The position numbers were made by a program, and so were the translations under genes. A stretch of DNA of 64,000 bases from Phenylobacterium sp. (GTDB taxonomy: Bacteria > Pseudomonadota > Alphaproteobacteria > Caulobacterales > Caulobacteraceae): positions 124,001 through 188,000 of the forward strand of contig NZ_JACESE010000004.1 in NCBI RefSeq assembly GCF_013911965.1. Direction: 5' to 3'. A model generated the notes under the pieces. It was given only the letters and a program-made list of their open reading frames with translations, was not told where the DNA came from and did no database searches. How positions within the stretch are numbered: position 1 is the first letter of the stretch; every line of letters begins with the position of its first letter. Shown here one piece after another: positions 8,377-17,083 of the stretch.

Positions 8377-9126
8377 CTAGCGACAGACGCCGTATCGGCC
8401 GAAATCCAGATGCAGGTGGTCGGCGTGGGCGGCGTTGTAGTCGGGGCTGAGCACGGCGCGGAAATAGTCGCAGGCGCCGGTCCGCGCCGCCCGCAGAGCC
8501 GCACCCGTCTCGTCCTCGTCGCGGAAGTCGCCCACGACGCTGATGCGCCGGCCGTCCTGCAGGGCGAGGGCGGCGACATCGAGGGCGTTGGCGCCGGCAT
8601 GCTCGCTGCGGCGGCCTTCCGCCCGGCCGTAGATGTTGCGGCAGGCGAAGACGCCGTAGTGCTCCACCCGCGCCACCTGCGTCTCCAGCGTGCGCTCGAC
8701 CACCGGCTCGAGCACGTGACGGTCCCAGAAGGCGTAGGCGAGCGCCAGCGGGCAGGTCATCACCGGCGCGGCGGGCGACAGGGGCGTCACGCCGCCGCGC
8801 AGACGCAGCGTATTGGTCAACGGACAGTCGCTCGCCCGCCGGTCGGGCTCTTCGGTGAAGTCGACGCCGCCCTCCTCGAGGATCTGGCGACAGAGCTCGG
8901 GATCCTGGGCGGCGCGCTCGAACTTGGCCGCGGTGGCGAGGCCCGGCGGCTGCGAGAGGCGGAGAGGCTTCCAGGGCAGGTCCTGGGGCGGCGCGAAGGC
9001 GTCGATCGCCCAGACCAGCGCCACGGCCACCAGGGCGAAGTCGAGCAGGCTCGCCCACAGCCCTCCGAAGGCGAGAGCCTCGGGCGGCGCCGGCCTTTTC
9101 ACCCTGATCCAGTCCGGAAGCTCCAC
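8377..9126 (-). CDS. Extensin-like C-terminal domain protein (M15-type fold), copy 2
   Basis: 249 aa, the same architecture as its downstream neighbour: a membrane helix around residues 27-43, a D-L-P-W-K-P-L segment, then S-E-H-A-G-A-N-A-L-D-V and N-A-A-H-A-D-H-L-H-L-D-F with the putative zinc residues. The linkers and the C-terminal end differ, so this is an old tandem duplication rather than a recent copy. The M20 peptidase gene diverges from its promoter side. Confidence 0.85.
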   Translation of the reverse strand: MELPDWIRVKRPAPPEALAFGGLWASLLDFALVAVALVWAIDAFAPPQDLPWKPLRLSQPPGLATAAKFERAAQDPELCRQILEEGGVDFTEEPDRRASDCPLTNTLRLRGGVTPLSPAAPVMTCPLALAYAFWDRHVLEPVVERTLETQVARVEHYGVFACRNIYGRAEGRRSEHAGANALDVAALALQDGRRISVVGDFRDEDETGAALRAARTGACDYFRAVLSPDYNAAHADHLHLDFGRYGVCR

Positions 9127-9222
9127 GGATGACGAACGCCGGCCGGGGGCGGCGGTTCATACGCCCTTGGCTTGGCGCGGGCCGGCGACCTAAGGTCCCG
9201 TCGCGAAGGACAGGGGGGTCTC

Positions 9223-10686
9223 ATGCGGATCTGGACAAAGGCGGCGCTGGCCGCCGGGGTGGCGGTGGTCGTTCTGGCGGGCGTGGCGGCCGTGCGGACC
9301 GCCACCTACGAGGCGCCGGTCGCCCTCGACCCTGGGACGGCGCTGGCCCCCGCCCCCGCATTCGACCTGCAGACAGCCGCCGCCCACCTGTCCCAGGCCA
9401 TCGGCTTCCGGACCGTCAGCCACCAGGAGGCCGCCGACAACCAGGCCGCCGAGTGGGACCGGCTGCACGCCTGGCTGCAGACCACCTATCCGGCGGCGCA
9501 TCGGGTCATGAGCCGCGACGTCGTCGCCGGCCATACCCTCGTCTACACCTGGCCGGGGTCCGACGCGTCCCTCGATCCCATCGTCCTGATGGCCCACCAG
9601 GACGTCGTGCCGGCCGACGCGGCCGAGGGCTGGACCCATCCGCCCTTCGACGGCGTCATCGCCGACGGCGCGGTCTGGGGCCGCGGGGCGGTGGACGACA
9701 AGGGGTCCCTGATCGGCCTGTTCGAGGCGGCCGAGGCCCTGGCGGCGTCCGGCTTCCAGCCGCGCCGCACCATCATCATCGTCAGCGGCCACGACGAGGA
9801 GGTCGGCGGCGGCGGGGCTCAGGCGGCCAACGACCTGCTGAAGGCCCGCGGCCTGAAGGCGCAGTTCGTCCTCGACGAGGGCCTGCTGGTGGTCGCCGAC
9901 AATCCGCTGACCGGCGGCCCCGCCGCCCTGATCGGCGTCGCCGAGAAGGGCTATGCGACCCTCATCGTCTCGGCGCCGGCGGACGGCGGCCACTCCTCGG
10001 CCCCGCCGCCGCAGACCGGGGTCGGCGTTCTGGCCAAGGCGGTGAGCGAGATCACCGACCATCCCTTCCCGATGAGCCTGGAGGGTCCCGGCGCCGACAT
10101 GCTGCGCACCCTGGGCGCCGATGCGCCCCTGCCGCTGAAGGCGGCGCTGGCCAATACCTGGGCGACCGAGCCGCTGATCTTGCGCCAGATGGCGGCCACC
10201 CCGGCCGGCGCGGCCCTGCTGCACACCACCATCGCGCCGACCATGCTGCAGGGCAGCGCCAAGGAGAACGTCCTGCCGCGCGAGGCCAAGGCCTGGATCA
10301 ACTACCGCATCGCGCCCGGCGACACCTCGGAGGACGTTCTGGCGCGCGCGAAGGACGCCGTCGGCGACCTGCCGGTGGAATTCGCCTGGTCCCGTCCGCC
10401 GGTGGAGCCCTCGGCCGTCTCGTCGACGGAATCCGACGGCTGGAAGGTGATCGCCGCCCTCGCCGCCGACGTCACCGGCGCTCCGGTCGCGCCGGGCCTG
10501 GTCACCGCCGGCACCGACAGCCGCTTTCTGGCCGAGGTGGCGCAGGACACCTACCGCTTCCAGCCGATCACCCTCTCCATGTCCGAGACGACCATGATCC
10601 ATGGGGTGGACGAGCGCATGACGCTGGGGAATCTCGACCGCATGGTGCGCTTCTACGCCCGGCTCATGGCCACGGCGGCGCGCTGA
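9223..10686 (+). CDS. M20 family metallopeptidase, membrane-anchored or secreted
   Basis: 487 aa from the ATG at 9223, preceded by a GGGGGG run; an in-frame GTG at 9172 would add residues without homology. An N-terminal hydrophobic segment (residues 6-24) is a signal anchor or signal peptide. Zinc-site motifs are in order: M-A-H-Q-D-V-V-P, G-R-G-A-V-D-D-K-G, H-D-E-E-V-G-G, T-A-G-T-D-S-R and the C-terminal I-H-G-V-D-E-R. The order and length fit the PM20D1/carboxypeptidase S branch, which hydrolyses or condenses N-acyl amino acids and dipeptides. The actual substrate is unknown. Confidence 0.88.
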   Translation: MRIWTKAALAAGVAVVVLAGVAAVRTATYEAPVALDPGTALAPAPAFDLQTAAAHLSQAIGFRTVSHQEAADNQAAEWDRLHAWLQTTYPAAHRVMSRDVVAGHTLVYTWPGSDASLDPIVLMAHQDVVPADAAEGWTHPPFDGVIADGAVWGRGAVDDKGSLIGLFEAAEALAASGFQPRRTIIIVSGHDEEVGGGGAQAANDLLKARGLKAQFVLDEGLLVVADNPLTGGPAALIGVAEKGYATLIVSAPADGGHSSAPPPQTGVGVLAKAVSEITDHPFPMSLEGPGADMLRTLGADAPLPLKAALANTWATEPLILRQMAATPAGAALLHTTIAPTMLQGSAKENVLPREAKAWINYRIAPGDTSEDVLARAKDAVGDLPVEFAWSRPPVEPSAVSSTESDGWKVIAALAADVTGAPVAPGLVTAGTDSRFLAEVAQDTYRFQPITLSMSETTMIHGVDERMTLGNLDRMVRFYARLMATAAR

Positions 10687-10750
10687 CCCCTTGCGGCGGA
10701 GCGCGCGAGGACGCACGTTCCGCCTCACCGCTGATTTCTAGGAGAGCGTA

Positions 10751-11356
10751 ATGGGTTTCCGCCTCGAAGACGAAGACGACGACAAAGAGGGCCGCCTGCC
10801 GGACATGCCGATGACGGCGGGGCCGGTGCAGAACGCGCTCTTCAAGTCGCGCACCGTCCTCATCTTCGGTGAGATCGACATGCGGCTGGCCGAGCGCGTC
10901 TCCGCCCAGCTGCTGGCCCTGTCGGGCGAGAGCGACGAGGACATCAAGGTCTTCGTCAATTCCCCCGGCGGCCACGTGGAAAGCGGCGACACCGTCCACG
11001 ACATGATCCGCTACTGCGGTCCCAAGGTGAAGGTCATCGGCACCGGCTGGGTGGCGAGCGCCGGGGCGCACATCTTCCTGGGCGCCACCAAGGAGAACCG
11101 CTTCTGCCTGCCGAACACCCGCTTCCTGCTGCACCAGCCGATGGGCGGCGTGCGGGGCCAGGCCTCGGACATCGAGATCGAGGCCGAGGAGATCGTCAAG
11201 ATGCGCGAGCGGGTCAACCGCATCATCGCGCGCGAGACCGGCCAGACCTATGAGAAGGTCGTCAAGGACACCGATCGGAACTTCTGGATGAACGCCGAGA
11301 AGGCGGTCGAATACGGCCTCGTCTCGAAGATCATCGAGAACGCCGCGGCGGTCTGA
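10751..11356 (+). CDS. ClpP-like protease subunit with altered catalytic triad
   Basis: 201 aa, about the size of ClpP. The fold motifs are present: F-V-N-S-P-G-G near 68-74, the nucleophile in V-A-S103-A-G-A and H128 in F-L-L-H-Q-P-M-G-G. Alignment to B. subtilis ClpP places triad Asp172 at Asn177 (T-D-R-N-F-W-M in place of T-D-R-D-N-F). The N-terminus is acidic and lacks the usual ClpP propeptide. It is probably a secondary ClpP paralogue that forms mixed rings or has reduced activity. It starts after GGAGAG and is followed 1 bp later by the alpha-glucosidase gene. Confidence 0.85.
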   Translation: MGFRLEDEDDDKEGRLPDMPMTAGPVQNALFKSRTVLIFGEIDMRLAERVSAQLLALSGESDEDIKVFVNSPGGHVESGDTVHDMIRYCGPKVKVIGTGWVASAGAHIFLGATKENRFCLPNTRFLLHQPMGGVRGQASDIEIEAEEIVKMRERVNRIIARETGQTYEKVVKDTDRNFWMNAEKAVEYGLVSKIIENAAAV

Positions 11357-11357
11357 C

Positions 11358-12962
11358 ATGGGCCCCTGGTGGAAGGGGGCGGTGGTCTACCACGTCTACG
11401 TCCGGAGTTTCTTCGACTCCGACGGGGACGGTCATGGCGACCTTGCGGGCGTCATGGCCAAGCTGGACTATCTGCAGAGCCTGGGCGTCGACGCCGTCTG
11501 GCTCTCCCCCATCCACCCCTCGCCCAATCGCGACTGGGGCTACGACGTCTCCGACTATGACGAGGTCCACCCGGACTACGGCTCGGTCGAGGACTTCCAG
11601 GCCCTGACGCAGGCCGCGCACGCCCGCGGCCTGCGTGTCCTGCTGGACGAGGTTCTCTCCCACACCTCCGACGAGCATCCCTGGTTCGCGGCCAGCCGCG
11701 ACGGGGGTTCGGGCGGGGACAAGGCCGACTGGTACGTCTGGGCCGATCCGGCCGACGACGGGACCGCGCCCAACAACTGGCTCAGCGTCTTCGGCGGGCC
11801 GGCCTGGGCCTATCAGCCGGCGCGCCGCCAGCACTATCACCACAAGTTCCTGCGCCAGCAGCCCAAGCTCAACTGGCGCAACCCGGCGACCCGGGAAGCC
11901 GCCCTCTCGGTGCTCGACACCTGGCTCGCCCGCGGCGCCGACGGCTTCCGCCTCGACGTGGCCAACGCCTTCCTCCACGACGACCTGCTGCGGGACAATC
12001 CGGCGGTTCCGCCCGCCGAGCGCGATCGCGCCGCCTGGGCCCACGCCAGCGACATGCAGCGGCACCTGTTCGATTCCAACCTGCCCGAGAACATCCCCCT
12101 GCTGGACGAGGTCCGCCGCCGCGTCGAGTCGCACGGCGCCGACCGCTTCGTGTTCGGCGAGTTCTCCGAGGAGGAGGAGCGCTGCGGCGCCTATTGCAGC
12201 CCGCAGGAGGGGCTGCACTCGGCCTACACCTTCGTGCTCCTGAAGGCGCGCAGGCTGGCGGCCGGGCCGTTCCGCGACCACTACCGGACGCTGGAGGCCC
12301 ATCCCGATCACTGGCCCACGATCTCGCTCAGCAACCACGACGTGATGCGCACGGTCAGCCGCTTCGGCGGTCCAGGCGCGGGCGTGGCCGTCGCCAAGCT
12401 GATGCTCGGCCTCCTGATGAGCCTGCGCGGGACGATCCTGCTCTATCAGGGCGAGGAGCTGGGTCTGCCTGAAGCCGAACTGACGCGCAACGAGCTGCGC
12501 GATCCGGTGGGCGATCTCTACTGGCCGATCGCCAAGGGCCGCGACGGGGCCCGCACGCCCATGCCCTGGCAGGCCGATGCGCCCCAGCTCGGCTTCTCCA
12601 CCGGCGCGGCCTGGCTGCCCGCGGCCGAGGCGCACCGGCCGCTGGCGGTCGACCGGCAGGAGCTCGATCCCCGCTCGGCCCTGGCCTTCGCGCGGCAGAT
12701 GATCGCCCTGCGCAAGGCGTCGCGCGCCCTCACCCTGGGCGGCATCGAGTTCCTGGACACGCCCGAGCCCATCCTCGCCTTCGTCCGCCGCCATGAGGGC
12801 CAGGCGGTGGCCTGCGTCTTCAACATGAGCAGCGCCGCGGCCGAGGCGGTTCACCCTCTGCTGAAGGGCGGCGAGATGCTGCCCGTGAGCGCCGGGACGG
12901 CCGAACCGCGGGAGGGCGGCCTGTCGCTCGGGCCGCATGCCTGCCGGTTCCTGAAACTTTGA
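11358..12962 (+). CDS. GH13 alpha-glucosidase (GH13_23-like)
   Basis: 534 aa, cytoplasmic (no signal). The (beta/alpha)8 motifs are region I D97-E-V-L-S-H (Ser where most GH13 enzymes have Asn, as I recall for the Halomonas-type alpha-glucosidase branch), region II G-F-R-L-D200-V-A-N with nucleophile D200, region III F-G-E268-F with acid E268, and region IV S-N-H-D328 stabiliser. A C-terminal beta domain follows from about 455. It should hydrolyse or transfer glucose from short alpha-glucosides. The start is 1 bp after the ClpP-like stop, so the two are co-transcribed. Confidence 0.88.
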   Translation: MGPWWKGAVVYHVYVRSFFDSDGDGHGDLAGVMAKLDYLQSLGVDAVWLSPIHPSPNRDWGYDVSDYDEVHPDYGSVEDFQALTQAAHARGLRVLLDEVLSHTSDEHPWFAASRDGGSGGDKADWYVWADPADDGTAPNNWLSVFGGPAWAYQPARRQHYHHKFLRQQPKLNWRNPATREAALSVLDTWLARGADGFRLDVANAFLHDDLLRDNPAVPPAERDRAAWAHASDMQRHLFDSNLPENIPLLDEVRRRVESHGADRFVFGEFSEEEERCGAYCSPQEGLHSAYTFVLLKARRLAAGPFRDHYRTLEAHPDHWPTISLSNHDVMRTVSRFGGPGAGVAVAKLMLGLLMSLRGTILLYQGEELGLPEAELTRNELRDPVGDLYWPIAKGRDGARTPMPWQADAPQLGFSTGAAWLPAAEAHRPLAVDRQELDPRSALAFARQMIALRKASRALTLGGIEFLDTPEPILAFVRRHEGQAVACVFNMSSAAAEAVHPLLKGGEMLPVSAGTAEPREGGLSLGPHACRFLKL

Positions 12963-13007
12963 TCTAGATTAGGTGCGGGGCCGTTTCCGGCCCGCTAGAA
13001 GGCGCCC

Positions 13008-14108
13008 ATGGCCGAAGGCGACAGCAAGACCACCCGCGCGACCGCGACGAAGTTCGGCGAGGGCTTCCTCACCGACATCTGGTACTTCGCGGCCCTCTCC
13101 AGCGACCTGAAGCCGGGCAAGTTGCAGCGCTACGAGATCCTCGGCGAGCCCGTCCTGCTGGGCCGCGGGCGCAAGGGCGAGGCCTACGCCATCCGCGACA
13201 TCTGCCCCCACCGCGCCGCGCCCCTTTCGGCCGGCAAGCTGACGGCGGAGGCCGACGGGCGCGAGAGCGTCGAATGCCCCTATCACGGCTGGCGCTTCGG
13301 CACGGACGGCGCCTGCACGGCCATTCCCTCCCTGGTGGCCGACCAGGCGATGGACGTCTCCAAGATCCGCGTGCGCCGCTTCCCCGTTCGCGAAAGCCAG
13401 GGCCTGGTCTTCATCTGGATGGCCAGCGACGCCCGCGGCGCCGGCGAGCCAGACTACGATCCGCCGGTCTTTCCAGGCGTGGTCGGCGGAAAGCCCAAGC
13501 TGGTCGACCGCATGGACTTCGACAGCCATATCGACCACGCCGTCGTCGGCCTGATGGACCCGGCCCACGGGCCCTACGTCCACCAGCAGTGGTGGTGGCG
13601 CTCCTCCAAGAGCCAGCACGAGAAGTCGAAGCGGTTCGAGCCGCGCGAGCAGGGCTTCTCCATGGTCCGGCACGAGCCGTCCAAGAACAGCCGCGCCTAC
13701 GCCATCCTGGGCGGCGAGCCGCTCACCGAGATCACCTTCCGCATTCCGGGCCTGCGCTGGGAGCATGTGACGGTGGGCGAGCGGCAGGTGCTGTCGCTTA
13801 CCTGCCTGACGCCGCTGAACGCCGCCAAGACGCGGATCACCCAGATCGTCTGGTCGGACCATCCGGCCTTCTGGCTGCTCAAGCCCTTCATCGCCGCCGG
13901 CGCCCGGGCCTTCCTGCGCCAGGACGGCGACATGGTGAACCTGCAGAACGAGGGCCTGCGCTACGATCCCTCCCTGCTGTGGATCGACGACGCCGACCGC
14001 CAGGCCAAGTGGTATCAGCAGCTCAAGCGCGAATGGGCCCAGAGCCGGCGTGAGGGCCGGGCTTTCGCCAATCCGGTGGAGCCCGCGCAGCTCCGCTGGC
14101 GCAGCTAG
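13008..14108 (+). CDS. Rieske-type aromatic ring-hydroxylating oxygenase, terminal component
   Basis: 366 aa. The N-terminal Rieske domain binds a [2Fe-2S] cluster through C-P-H-R near residue 66 and C-P-Y-H-G-W near 90. The catalytic domain carries a mononuclear iron site recognisable as H-I-D-H-A-V-V-G-L-M-D and P-A-H-G-P-Y-V-H around 172-190. The length matches single-subunit (VanA/CAO-like) oxygenases. No reductase partner is adjacent. The substrate is not evident; a broad C-H hydroxylase or demethylase role is possible. Confidence 0.85.
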   Translation: MAEGDSKTTRATATKFGEGFLTDIWYFAALSSDLKPGKLQRYEILGEPVLLGRGRKGEAYAIRDICPHRAAPLSAGKLTAEADGRESVECPYHGWRFGTDGACTAIPSLVADQAMDVSKIRVRRFPVRESQGLVFIWMASDARGAGEPDYDPPVFPGVVGGKPKLVDRMDFDSHIDHAVVGLMDPAHGPYVHQQWWWRSSKSQHEKSKRFEPREQGFSMVRHEPSKNSRAYAILGGEPLTEITFRIPGLRWEHVTVGERQVLSLTCLTPLNAAKTRITQIVWSDHPAFWLLKPFIAAGARAFLRQDGDMVNLQNEGLRYDPSLLWIDDADRQAKWYQQLKREWAQSRREGRAFANPVEPAQLRWRS

Positions 14109-14140
14109 GCTGAAGCGCGCGCCCGCCGGCGGAGACGGAC

Positions 14141-14524
14141 ATGGAACAGTTCCAGGGCGGTTGTCTCTGCGGGGATGTCCGGTTCGTCGCCGTGGGCCGG
14201 CCCCGTCGGGTCGCCCTCTGCCACTGCCTGGACTGCCGCAAGCATCACGGCGCGCTCTTCTACGCCGCCGCCATCTTCCCGCGGGAGGCGGTGAGCGTCC
14301 AAGGCGAGATGGGCGACTCTGCCGGTCGATGCTTCTGCCGGCGCTGCGGATCCTCGGTCCTCGCCCGCACGGACGACGAGATCGAGGTCCACCTGGGCGC
14401 GCTGGACGAGCCGAACCAGTTCGTCCCGACCCACGAATCCTGGACCGTACGCAGGGAGGCCTGGCTCCCGCCCTTCCCGCTTGACCGCCGCTACCCCCGG
14501 AACCGGGAGGAGCCCCGGCCCTAG
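14141..14524 (+). CDS. GFA (CENP-V/GFA domain) zinc-binding protein
   Basis: 127 aa. The cysteine pattern of the glutathione-dependent formaldehyde-activating family is visible: G-G-C-L-C-G near residue 8, C-H-C-x-x-C-R-K around 27-33 and C-F-C-R-R-C-G-S near 65. Family members bind two zinc ions; formaldehyde activation is established for only a few, so an enzymatic role here is uncertain. The gene lies 32 bp after the Rieske oxygenase gene, on the same strand. Its stop is 5 bp from that of a convergent gene of unknown function. Confidence 0.85.
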   Translation: MEQFQGGCLCGDVRFVAVGRPRRVALCHCLDCRKHHGALFYAAAIFPREAVSVQGEMGDSAGRCFCRRCGSSVLARTDDEIEVHLGALDEPNQFVPTHESWTVRREAWLPPFPLDRRYPRNREEPRP

Positions 14525-14529
14525 CGGCG

Positions 14530-15513
14530 TCAGGCGGCGTCGACCTCCAGCCCGTCGAGGGAGATGGGGGAGAAGCCCGCCTGCAGCGTCCAGTTCATCC
14601 TGGCCCCGACCTGGGCGGCCAGGGCGATGGGTTCGGCCTTCTCGAACGGCGTGCGCGCCGCCACGGCGTGGGTCAGCTTCATCTGCAGGATGGGATGGCG
14701 CTCGAACAGGCCGGTGTTCGGGTTGCGCAGGTCGCAGTGGGTGACGACCTCCACCTCGTCGAGCGGCAGGAAGCCCAGCATCTCGACGGCGAACCGGAGG
14801 GCCGAGGCGCAGACATTGGCGCCATGAAGCTGATGCAGGCGCCCGCGCGGCATGGGGCGGAACACCGCCCGGCCGCCGGGCTGGCGTTCGGCTTCCTCGC
14901 AGGGCAGGCCCGCCAGGTCGTGGGCCTCGATCTGAATCTGGAACCGCCCCTTCGCCGGCGAGCAGAAGCGGAAGCGGTCGACGGCGTCATAGGCCGCCGG
15001 CAGGGTCGTGTGTTCCGAAAGCCCCTCGTTGATGGTGCGCATGTCGAGTTCGGCGAGCTTGCAGGCGAAGTCGATCTCGCCGTTGTGCTTCTGGGCCTCG
15101 CGCCAGGCTTCGCGATAGGCCTGCTCGTCCTGGGTGACGGCCTCGGCGACGCGGGCGGCCAGTTGCCGGCGCTTCTCGCGGTCGGAGCCGAAGAGCTGCT
15201 CCAGCCATCCGGGCCGGTAGGCGTTCAGCGCCCGGCGCGCCTCCATCTCGCGATCGTTGGTCCGCACCACCTGGATGCGCGGCTTGGCGGCCACGCTCGC
15301 CCAGTCGCGCGGGCGATAGGGGATCCTGTGGCAGCCGGTGAGCTGCGCGATCCTCTGCGCCAGGGCGTCGGCCTCCGCCGCCGGCCCCATGCGACCCTCG
15401 CCGGCCGCGCCGAAGCGCTCCTGGAGCTCCTTGGCCCGGGCGGCGCGCTTTGCCTCGCGCTCGATCCGGTCCATGGTGAGCTCGATCGATTGATCGGGAC
15501 CCGTTTCGCCCAT
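14530..15513 (-). CDS. Conserved-type hypothetical protein
   Basis: 327 aa from the ATG at 15513, chosen because GGAGGGAG lies immediately upstream. The N-terminal third is charged and probably helical (Glu/Arg/Ala-rich, residues 10-40). The remainder has two Cys/His-containing stretches (around L-T-G-C-H and D-F-A-C-K-L) and a mixed alpha/beta look. There is no signal peptide or membrane helix. I do not recognise the family. It diverges from the alpha/beta hydrolase gene across 75 bp, so the two may share control. Confidence 0.7.
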   Translation of the reverse strand: MGETGPDQSIELTMDRIEREAKRAARAKELQERFGAAGEGRMGPAAEADALAQRIAQLTGCHRIPYRPRDWASVAAKPRIQVVRTNDREMEARRALNAYRPGWLEQLFGSDREKRRQLAARVAEAVTQDEQAYREAWREAQKHNGEIDFACKLAELDMRTINEGLSEHTTLPAAYDAVDRFRFCSPAKGRFQIQIEAHDLAGLPCEEAERQPGGRAVFRPMPRGRLHQLHGANVCASALRFAVEMLGFLPLDEVEVVTHCDLRNPNTGLFERHPILQMKLTHAVAARTPFEKAEPIALAAQVGARMNWTLQAGFSPISLDGLEVDAA

Positions 15514-15588
15514 AGCTCCCTCCATTGCCGGCCGTCTTTCTGCGGCCGATCGCCGCATATTCTATCGAACGACGTTATTGAGTGTTTA

Positions 15589-16386
15589 ATGCCGACCTTC
15601 ACGACAGACGGCGTCGAGATCGCCTTTGACGACATCGCGCCCCCGGACGAGTCCCGGGGCGTCATGCTGCTGGTCCACGGCTTCGCCTCCAACCGGAAGG
15701 AAGGCTGGCGTCGCACGGGCTGGTACGCCGCCCTGGAGCGCCGCGGCATGCGCTGCATCGCCCTCGACCAGCGCGGCCATGGCGAGAGCGCAAAGCTGTA
15801 CGAGCCGGAAGCCTATGGCCGCGACCGGTTGGCGGCCGACGTGATCGCCCTCCTCGACCATCTGGACCTGCGGCGCGTGGACCTGTTCGGCTATTCCATG
15901 GGCGCGCGCACCGCGCTCGCCGCCGCGATGGCGGCTCCGGAACGGTTCTCGAACCTGATCCTCGGCGGCGTGGGGGAGAAGCTGCTCGAGCCGCGCGCGC
16001 CGTCCGGCCCGACCGACGCCATGGCGCAGGCCATGCTGGCTGACGACCCCGAAACCATCAGCCACCCCATGCTCCGCAGCTTCCGCCACTTCGCCGACGA
16101 ACAGGGCGAGGATCGCCGGGCCCTGGCCGCCTTCACCCGGGCGCAGAATCCGCCGCTGGACGTGGAGGCCATGAACCGCTCGCCCGTGCCGGTGCTGGTG
16201 GTGGCGGGTCAGAGGGACTCAGGCGCCGGCGATCCGGACGGCCTGGCCTCCGCCTTCCCGGAAGGACGCGGGGTGACCGTGGTCGGTTGCGACCACTTCT
16301 CGGCCATTCCGCACGCCCTCACCAAGGCCGCCGTCTTCGACTTCCTCGACGGGATGCTCGACGACCCCTTCGCGGACCGCTTCTAG
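15589..16386 (+). CDS. Alpha/beta hydrolase
   Basis: 265 aa from the ATG at 15589. The oxyanion-hole motif L-V-H-G-F-A-S is near residue 30, the strand D-Q-R-G-H-G follows, and the nucleophile elbow G-Y-S-M-G is near 103. The C-terminal catalytic His is in G-C-D-H-F near 230, and the acid is probably the Asp in G-Q-R-D-S. It is a cytoplasmic esterase/hydrolase of unknown substrate. Its TAG stop overlaps the stop of the convergent GST gene in the tetranucleotide CTAG (16383-16386). Confidence 0.87.
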   Translation: MPTFTTDGVEIAFDDIAPPDESRGVMLLVHGFASNRKEGWRRTGWYAALERRGMRCIALDQRGHGESAKLYEPEAYGRDRLAADVIALLDHLDLRRVDLFGYSMGARTALAAAMAAPERFSNLILGGVGEKLLEPRAPSGPTDAMAQAMLADDPETISHPMLRSFRHFADEQGEDRRALAAFTRAQNPPLDVEAMNRSPVPVLVVAGQRDSGAGDPDGLASAFPEGRGVTVVGCDHFSAIPHALTKAAVFDFLDGMLDDPFADRF

Positions 16387-17009
16387 CCGCCCAGGCCGTA
16401 GGGGCCGCCACGCTCGATGGCGGCCTTGTAGGCCGGCCGAGCGTGCAGCCTGTCCAGCCAGGCCGTGGCTTGGGGGTAGCCGGCCAGTTTCCCGAAGGCG
16501 CGGCCGACCTCGCCGACGAAGCTCATCTGGATGTCGGCGCCCGTCAGGGCCTCGCCGAGCAGATAGTCCCGGCCCTCGAGCGCCTGGTCGAGATAGGCGA
16601 GGTGGTTGTCGATCTCGCCCTCGATGCGCGGATGCAGGGGGGCGCCCCCCTCGCCCAGGCGCATGACGTACATGAACAGCATCAGGGGCAGCATGGCCGA
16701 GCCCTCGGCGTAGTGCAGCCACTGCAGATAGACCTCGTGGTCGGCGCTGCCCGCCGGCGGCTGCAGCTTTCCGGCCCCGTGGCGGCGGATCAGGTAGTCG
16801 ATGATCGCGCCCGACTCGTGAACCGTCATCTCGCCGTCGGTGACCACCGGCGACTTGCCGAGGGGATGGACGGCCTTCAGCTCCGGCGGCGCCAGCCGGG
16901 TCTGGGCGTCGCGCGCATAGTTGCGGATCTCATAGGGCGCGCCCAGTTCCTCCAGGAGCCAGAGAATGCGCTGAGAGCGGGAATCGTTGAGGTGGTGGAC
17001 GACGATCAT
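16383..17009 (-). CDS. Glutathione S-transferase family protein
   Basis: 208 aa from the ATG at 17009, preceded by a GGAG element. The N-terminal thioredoxin-like domain includes S-R-S-Q-R-I-L-W-L-L-E-E-L and the glutathione-binding V-H-P-L-G-K-S-P-V-V and E-S-G-A-I-I-D-Y-L motifs. The all-helical C-terminal domain follows from about residue 85. It probably acts in detoxification or thiol transfer. It shares its start region with the divergent acyl-CoA dehydrogenase gene. Confidence 0.87.
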   Translation of the reverse strand: MIVVHHLNDSRSQRILWLLEELGAPYEIRNYARDAQTRLAPPELKAVHPLGKSPVVTDGEMTVHESGAIIDYLIRRHGAGKLQPPAGSADHEVYLQWLHYAEGSAMLPLMLFMYVMRLGEGGAPLHPRIEGEIDNHLAYLDQALEGRDYLLGEALTGADIQMSFVGEVGRAFGKLAGYPQATAWLDRLHARPAYKAAIERGGPYGLGG

Positions 17010-17083
17010 TTGCGGCTCCGATTTTTCGCTTACAGCGTACGCATACGTGGCGCCGCCGGGCAAGCTGCGCCTATAGTCCGCTC

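Noticed and set aside
12973-12997. Terminator after the alpha-glucosidase gene
   Set aside because: A bulged GC hairpin can be drawn, but no T-tract follows and the Rieske gene starts almost at once.
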